Shown piece by piece: positions 1 to 11,892 of a stretch of 11,892 nucleotides of DNA. The stretch comes from DASRRB01 sp036732755 (GTDB lineage: Bacteria > Planctomycetota > B15-G4 > SIAN01). The notes under the pieces are model-generated. The model did not search any database. It worked only from the letters and a program-made list of their open reading frames with translations, and was not told the DNA's origin. Made by a program: the position numbers and the translations under genes. How positions within the stretch are numbered: the first letter of the stretch is position 1; every line of letters starts with the position of its first letter. The stretch is from positions 1 through 11,892 of the forward strand of contig DAINBU010000139.1 of assembly GCA_036732755.1 (NCBI GenBank), given 5' to 3'.

Positions 1-265
1 ACCAGGAGACGCCGCGCCGCCAGATCAGCTCGCGGTCGAAGAAGTGGATCTCGCCGCGGCCGAGCGACTTCATGACGCCGGGATGGCGCGCGAGGTGGCG
101 CACCATGCTGCTCGTGCCGCAGCGCTGCGCCCCGATGATCAGGCTGTCGGGCAGGGCGCGCAGGCCGGCGGAGGCGCGGCGCAGCGGCGGCAGCGCGTTC
201 TCGATCAGCCAGAGGCCGCGCGTGCAGAACCGCAGCGCGGGCGGGAGGGTCGCGGAGGGGGCCAT
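1..265 (-). CDS. Sulfotransferase, PAPS-dependent (N-terminal part, cut by window edge)
   Basis: The minus strand reads an open frame from an ATG at 265-263 to the left edge, giving 88 residues with no stop. After a basic, partly hydrophobic leader (about residues 1-40) it reads SLIIGAQRCGTSSMVRHLAR at residues 41-60. This is the 5'-phosphosulfate-binding loop (GAQRCGTSS) of the sulfotransferase fold, following a hydrophobic beta strand. HPGV at 61-64 and GEIHFFD at 71-77 then match the family's usual order (conserved HP, then KE/E-x-HFFD). The family transfers sulfate from PAPS to hydroxyl or amine groups, often on sugars or lipids. The acceptor-binding and 3'-phosphate-binding parts lie outside the window. 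It is transcribed away from the sulfotransferase/glycosyltransferase pair to its right, sharing a 121-bp divergent region. An in-frame GTG four codons upstream is an alternative start. The family call is solid; the substrate is unknown. Confidence 0.85.
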   Translation of the reverse strand, partial: MAPSATLPPALRFCTRGLWLIENALPPLRRASAGLRALPDSLIIGAQRCGTSSMVRHLARHPGVMKSLGRGEIHFFDRELIWRRGVSW

Positions 266-386
266 CGCAGGACGCGACACGCTACCGTCCGATCGCGGCG
301 GTGCGAGCGGCGGCGCGAGGACTTCTCGCTCCCGGACGGCAGCGATAAGGTTCCGCCGCCCCGACTCGACCTCACGGAACGTCCTC
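266..386. promoter_or_regulatory. Divergent intergenic region between two sulfotransferase genes
   Basis: These 121 bp separate two genes read in opposite directions, so promoters for both should lie here. On the plus strand GATAAG at 344-349 is a weak -10-like element (4 of 6 consensus bases), 37 bases before the GTG at 387, with no convincing -35. Two inverted repeats are visible. CCGTCCG at 285-291 pairs with CGGACGG at 333-339 (7-bp perfect arms, 41-base spacer). Inside that spacer, GCGAG at 315-319 pairs with CTCGC at 325-329 (5-base loop). They could be operator or hairpin elements, but short GC-rich repeats arise easily by chance in such DNA. Confidence 0.35.
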
Positions 387-1133
387 GTGCAGAAGATCCG
401 CAAGAAGATCGCCAAGATCGCGCGCCGCGTGCGCGGCGCCATCAAGCGCCCGACCATCGACCGGATCTTCATGTCGGCGGGCGGCTCCGGTTCGAGCTTC
501 GTCGTGCACGCCCTGCGCGGCTTCGGCGTGCGCGTCGCCGAGCGGCCCGACGTGATGCTGCGGCCCGACGACCTCGACTCGCTCGAGAAGCCGGCGACGC
601 TGCCGGTGCGGACCATGTTCACGCGCCGCGCCAACGGCTTCGTGATGGACGGCAAGCGGCCCATCGAGGCCAACCTGCTCGACTTCGTGAAGTACGTCGA
701 GGAGCGGCCCGGCCACACCGCGCTCTTCAGCAACCTGCCCGCCTTCTCCTTCTTCAGCCGCAATCGGATCCGCAACGTCGTCTTCCTGGTCCGCAACCCG
801 ATCCAGGCCTACGCGAGCTTCGCCAAGCCGGTACGCCACCAGGACCTCGTCGAGGAGTGGGGCGGCCTCTTCACCGAGCCGAGCATGCGCCGCTACGTCG
901 AGTTCTGGGGCAGCTTCGTGCGCGAGTACCTCGCGCTGAAGGAGCTCGGGCTCGCGCCGGGGCTGCTGCGCTACGAGCTCCTGCGCGACGACGCGAAGGC
1001 GCTCGGCCTCGAGCGCTTCTTCCCCGACTGGAAGCGCAGCCACAACAAGGTCGAGAACGCCGAGGCGGCCGCGTTCATCCGCGCGCTCGCCGACCGCGAC
1101 TTCCGGCAGGTCTACCCGAGCTGGGACGTGTGA
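387..1133 (+). CDS. Sulfotransferase-like protein, second and divergent type
   Basis: This 248-residue protein looks like a small sulfotransferase. A very basic N-terminus (residues 2-22, many Lys/Arg) leads into strand DRIFMSA and a loop SAGGSGSSF (residues 30-38) in the place of the PAPS 5'-phosphosulfate loop. It lacks the R/K-x-GT core seen in the neighbour at 1-265. VVFLVRNPIQAYASF (131-145) fits the 3'-phosphate-binding motif, with Arg136 and Ser144 at the usual R-x7-S spacing. RYELLRDD (195-202) resembles the later family motif. I chose GTG at 387 because the frame further left only shadows the opposite-strand gene and lacks family features. The ATG at 471 would start right at the loop and remove its supporting strand. 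No strong ribosome binding site is visible. The last 4 bp overlap the glycosyltransferase start, suggesting one operon. Acceptor unknown; a sugar or polyketide hydroxyl is an inference from context. Confidence 0.7.
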   Translation: MQKIRKKIAKIARRVRGAIKRPTIDRIFMSAGGSGSSFVVHALRGFGVRVAERPDVMLRPDDLDSLEKPATLPVRTMFTRRANGFVMDGKRPIEANLLDFVKYVEERPGHTALFSNLPAFSFFSRNRIRNVVFLVRNPIQAYASFAKPVRHQDLVEEWGGLFTEPSMRRYVEFWGSFVREYLALKELGLAPGLLRYELLRDDAKALGLERFFPDWKRSHNKVENAEAAAFIRALADRDFRQVYPSWDV

Positions 1134-1924
1134 CCGGCACCACGATCCTGCTCGCCGCGCACGACCGGCTCGAGTTCCTGAAGGAGGCGGTCGCGAGCGC
1201 GCTCGCGCAGCGCTGGCCCGAGTTCGAGGTGCTCGTCGTCGACGACGGCTCGGGGCCGGAGACGGCGCGCTGGCTCGACGAGGCGGCGCGCGCCGACCCG
1301 CGCCTGCGCGTGGTCCACCAGGAGAACGCCGGCGTCGGCGCGGCGCGTGCGAACGGCGTGTCCGCAGCGAGGCACGCGCGGGTCGTCATCCTCGACAGCG
1401 ACGACACGCTGCGCGACGATTCGCTGGCGCGCATCGACGCGTTCTTCCGCGCGCACCCCGACACCGACCTCGTCTACTGCGACCACGACCAGCTCCTGCC
1501 CGACGGCCGGGTCGAGGTGTCGCGCTACCCCGAGTTCCCGAGCAACGCGGCGCTGCTGCGCGCGACGCTGCTGCGGCCGCGCGTCCCCTTCAAGCACTCG
1601 GGCATGGCGTACGCGCGCGACGTCGCGCTCGCGCTCGGCGGCTACGACACCAAGATCGGCATCAAGGTCGACGTCGACTTCTTCCTGCGCTTCGTCGTCG
1701 CCGGGCGCCGCGTGCGCCACCTGCCGGGCGGACCGGCCGTGTCGTTCCGGACTCACAACGAATCCATGAGCCGCAAGCGCGGCAAGGGGATCCGCGCCTG
1801 GTGGACGATCATCGACCGCTACGGCCCGAGAAACCCGCTCGCGCGCCTCGCCTTCAAGGGGGTGCGCACGACCTGGGAGCTCCTGAAGGCGGTCTACACC
1901 GTGCTGTTCTGGACCGAGCGGTAG
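1130..1924 (+). CDS. Family 2 (GT-A) glycosyltransferase
   Basis: This 264-residue protein has the GT-A fold markers of inverting family 2 enzymes. Strand TTILLAAHDR (residues 4-13) and EVLVVDDGSG (about 33-42, Asp38-Asp39) form the nucleotide-binding start, followed by the conserved NAG-x-GAARANG segment. The metal-binding DXD-type motif is LDSDD (Asp89, Asp91, Asp92). KVDVDFFLR (Asp181 and Asp183) fits the catalytic-base region that is often ED in this family, and HNESMSR follows near the C-terminus. There is no long transmembrane segment, but the C-terminal helix (TTWELLKAVYTVLFW) is hydrophobic and could lie on the membrane. The GTG start overlaps the TGA of the upstream sulfotransferase gene (GTGA), implying translational coupling. 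It probably transfers a sugar from a nucleotide-sugar donor in the cytoplasm; donor and acceptor cannot be read from the sequence. The 3' end overlaps the opposing glycosyltransferase gene by 31 bp. Confidence 0.85.
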   Translation: MTGTTILLAAHDRLEFLKEAVASALAQRWPEFEVLVVDDGSGPETARWLDEAARADPRLRVVHQENAGVGAARANGVSAARHARVVILDSDDTLRDDSLARIDAFFRAHPDTDLVYCDHDQLLPDGRVEVSRYPEFPSNAALLRATLLRPRVPFKHSGMAYARDVALALGGYDTKIGIKVDVDFFLRFVVAGRRVRHLPGGPAVSFRTHNESMSRKRGKGIRAWWTIIDRYGPRNPLARLAFKGVRTTWELLKAVYTVLFWTER

Positions 1925-3006
1925 ATCGCCTCGAGCCGCGCCGCCGCCAGCGAGGCGAGGAAGCGGCCGCGCGCGTAGTCGTGGTTGGTGCGCGCGATGG
2001 TCCGCTGCAACGCGTCGTCGTCGAGCAGCCGCTCGAGCGCGGCCGCGATCGCCTCCGGCGCCGCGCCCGCGACCGTCGCGCCGTGCACGCCGTCCCGGAA
2101 GAAGTCGGCGACGCCCCCGACCGCGGTCGTGACGACGGGCAGCCCGAAGGCCATCGCCTCGACGATCGAGTTGGGCAGCCCCTCGCCGTGCTGGGTCGGC
2201 AGGCACAGCACGCTCGAGTCGCGCAGCAGCTCCCACTTGGCGGCGCCGCCCACGTGACCGGCGAAGTGGACGTTCGCGAGGGCGCGCCCGCGCGCGTACG
2301 CGCGCGCCGGCTCGAGCTCGGGCCCGTCGCCCGCGACGAGGAGGCGCACCGGGACCTTCCCGTCGCGGCGCCCGCCCGCCTCCAGCAGCGCCATCGCCTG
2401 CAGCGTCTCGTGGATCCCCTTCGGCCGGAGCAGCCGCGCGAGGAAGAGGACGGTGCGCGGCCGGCTCGCGAGCCGTCGTTCGACCAGGGACTTGACGTCG
2501 ACCCTCTCCAGCGCGGCGTCGTCGACGACGGTCACCTCGGAGTGGATCGGCTGCTGCATCCCGAGGCGCCGCAGCGTCGCGCCGAACTCCTGCGCCAGCA
2601 CGACGAACGCGTCGGTGCGGCCGAAGAGCCAGCGGAACCACCACTGTCCGCGCCGCTCGATCGCGCGCGCGAGCTCCGGCTCCCAGCCGCGCCAGAAGAC
2701 GACCGTGCGCCGTCCGCGGGCCTTCGCGAGCCGCTGGAACAGCCCTTCGCGAAGGACCATGTCGAGCTTCAGTGAAGGATTGAGCACGACGACCGGGACG
2801 TCGTCGCGCGCGAGCCGGCGGCGCAGCCGCAGGTAGTCGCGGAGCGGCCGCAGCAGCCCGGCGGCGCGGCCCGCCCCGCGCTCGTCGTGGCGCCGGCCGA
2901 CCTCGAACGACTCGACCGGGATCCGGAAGTGCGGGAAGATCTTCCGGTAATACCCCTCGATGCCGCCGAGCCGGTCGAGGTCGGGGTGGAGCACGAGCGC
3001 CTGCAT
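1894..3006 (-). CDS. Family 4 (GT-B) glycosyltransferase
   Basis: This 370-residue protein has the length and layout of a retaining GT4 enzyme. The N-terminal acceptor domain begins MQALVLHPDLDRLGGIEGYY, where the Gly-Gly-Ile loop after strand 1 is typical. The C-terminal donor domain begins near residue 184 with RTVLFLARLLRPKGIHE, whose Arg191 and Lys196 are the expected donor-phosphate contacts. It continues with RLLVAGDGPELE (221-232) and the E-x7-E signature, EGLPNSIVE (Glu275 and Glu283), then GLPVVTTAVGG. No signal peptide or transmembrane segment is seen, so it is likely cytoplasmic or peripheral on the membrane. I chose the ATG at 3006-3004 because the fold starts there. A GTG 13 codons upstream (3045-3043) is possible but adds only a charged stretch. 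No good ribosome binding site is visible. It is transcribed divergently from the PKS genes and convergently with the GT2 gene. Donor sugar and acceptor unknown. Confidence 0.88.
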   Translation of the reverse strand: MQALVLHPDLDRLGGIEGYYRKIFPHFRIPVESFEVGRRHDERGAGRAAGLLRPLRDYLRLRRRLARDDVPVVVLNPSLKLDMVLREGLFQRLAKARGRRTVVFWRGWEPELARAIERRGQWWFRWLFGRTDAFVVLAQEFGATLRRLGMQQPIHSEVTVVDDAALERVDVKSLVERRLASRPRTVLFLARLLRPKGIHETLQAMALLEAGGRRDGKVPVRLLVAGDGPELEPARAYARGRALANVHFAGHVGGAAKWELLRDSSVLCLPTQHGEGLPNSIVEAMAFGLPVVTTAVGGVADFFRDGVHGATVAGAAPEAIAAALERLLDDDALQRTIARTNHDYARGRFLASLAAARLEAIYRSVQNSTV

Positions 3007-3064
3007 CGCGTGCGATCGCGAAGCGGAACGATCTTCTTCTTCCACGGCCGTCCGGCGACTCCGC

Positions 3065-3091
3065 CCGAGCCTCGGCGAATCCCTCCGAGGG
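3065..3091. repeat. Tandem pair of short palindromes next to a -10-like hexamer
   Basis: CCGAGCCTCGG at 3065-3075 and CCCTCCGAGGG at 3081-3091 are each perfect 5-bp inverted repeats around one central base. Their centres are 16 bp apart. The two also pair with each other, CCTCGG at 3070-3075 with CCGAGG at 3085-3090. The block ends directly against TAGATT at 3092. The placement fits a regulator binding site for the PKS operon, but this is an inference from position and symmetry only. Confidence 0.3.
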
Positions 3092-3123
3092 TAGATTAGG
3101 CGCCGCTCGTCCCATGACACCGC

Positions 3124-3128
3124 GGAGG
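3124..3128 (+). promoter_or_regulatory. Shine-Dalgarno-like GGAGG before the first PKS gene
   Basis: GGAGG at 3124-3128 is the best ribosome binding sequence near the PKS start and supports translation beginning here. Its spacing does not decide the start: the GTG at 3131 is only 2 bases downstream, which is short, while an in-frame TTG at 3140 is 11 bases downstream. The choice changes the protein by three residues at the N-terminus and does not affect the coiled coil or KS domain. Confidence 0.45.
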
Positions 3129-3130
3129 TC

Positions 3131-8023
<4,893 letters not shown>

Positions 8024-8024
8024 C

Positions 8025-11892
<3,868 letters not shown>

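Larger units (their letters stand above)
3007..3130. promoter_or_regulatory. Divergent promoter region between the GT4 gene and the PKS operon
   Basis: This 124-bp gap separates two genes read away from each other and must hold the promoter of the PKS genes unless they are read through from elsewhere. It is locally less GC-rich than the genes. TAGATT at 3092-3097 is a -10-like hexamer (4 of 6 consensus bases), about 34 bases before the PKS start, with no clear -35. Directly upstream sit two short perfect palindromes (3065-3075 and 3081-3091), annotated separately. On the minus strand a purine-rich run lies around 3030-3043, too far from the GT4 ATG to be its ribosome binding site. Confidence 0.45.

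Noticed and set aside
72..386. Leftward extension of the sulfotransferase-like frame to an ATG at 72
   Set aside because: It would run antisense through the other sulfotransferase gene and the divergent promoter region. No family feature appears before residue 1 of the GTG 387 start.
44..1129. Leftward extension of the GT2 frame to an upstream ATG
   Set aside because: The added 362 residues are Arg/Ala-rich shadow sequence across the two sulfotransferase genes, while the GT-A fold starts exactly at the GTG at 1130.

Overview
This window comes from a very GC-rich bacterium. Most ambiguous codon positions are G or C, GTG starts are frequent, and long spurious open frames run antisense to the real genes. 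The gene set (modular type I polyketide synthase, sulfotransferases, glycosyltransferases) fits a secondary-metabolite or complex-glycolipid locus. It would suit Myxococcota, Binatota-like or other environmental Deltaproteobacteria-related lineages, or high-GC Actinobacteria. The sequence alone does not settle the taxon.

Layout. Positions 1-265 (minus) hold the N-terminal 88 residues of a PAPS-dependent sulfotransferase that runs off the left edge. A 121-bp divergent intergenic region follows. On the plus strand come a second, different sulfotransferase-like protein (387-1133) and a family 2 glycosyltransferase (1130-1924), overlapping by 4 bp. A GT4-type glycosyltransferase (1894-3006, minus) converges on them with a 31-bp overlap of coding ends. 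After a second short divergent region (3007-3130), two polyketide synthase (PKS) genes fill the rest on the plus strand. The first (3131-8023) is a complete 1630-residue KS-AT-KR-ACP module. The second (8025-11892, open at the right edge) shows KS-AT and the start of KR. The two PKS genes are separated by one base. No stretch longer than 300 bp lacks a gene, and I see no RNA gene, mobile element or CRISPR array.

How the genes could work together (inference). The two PKS proteins are consecutive extension modules of an assembly line. Each has an N-terminal coiled coil suited to docking and an AT with the HAFH signature of malonyl-CoA selection. The line continues to the right, and no loading module is visible. 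The adjacent glycosyltransferases and two sulfotransferases suggest the product is glycosylated and sulfated, i.e. a polyketide-derived (sulfo)glycolipid or sulfated glycosylated polyketide. The most notable sequence anomaly is the first module's ketoreductase: it has Ser where the catalytic Tyr belongs and several other degenerate motifs, so that module may leave its beta-keto group unreduced.
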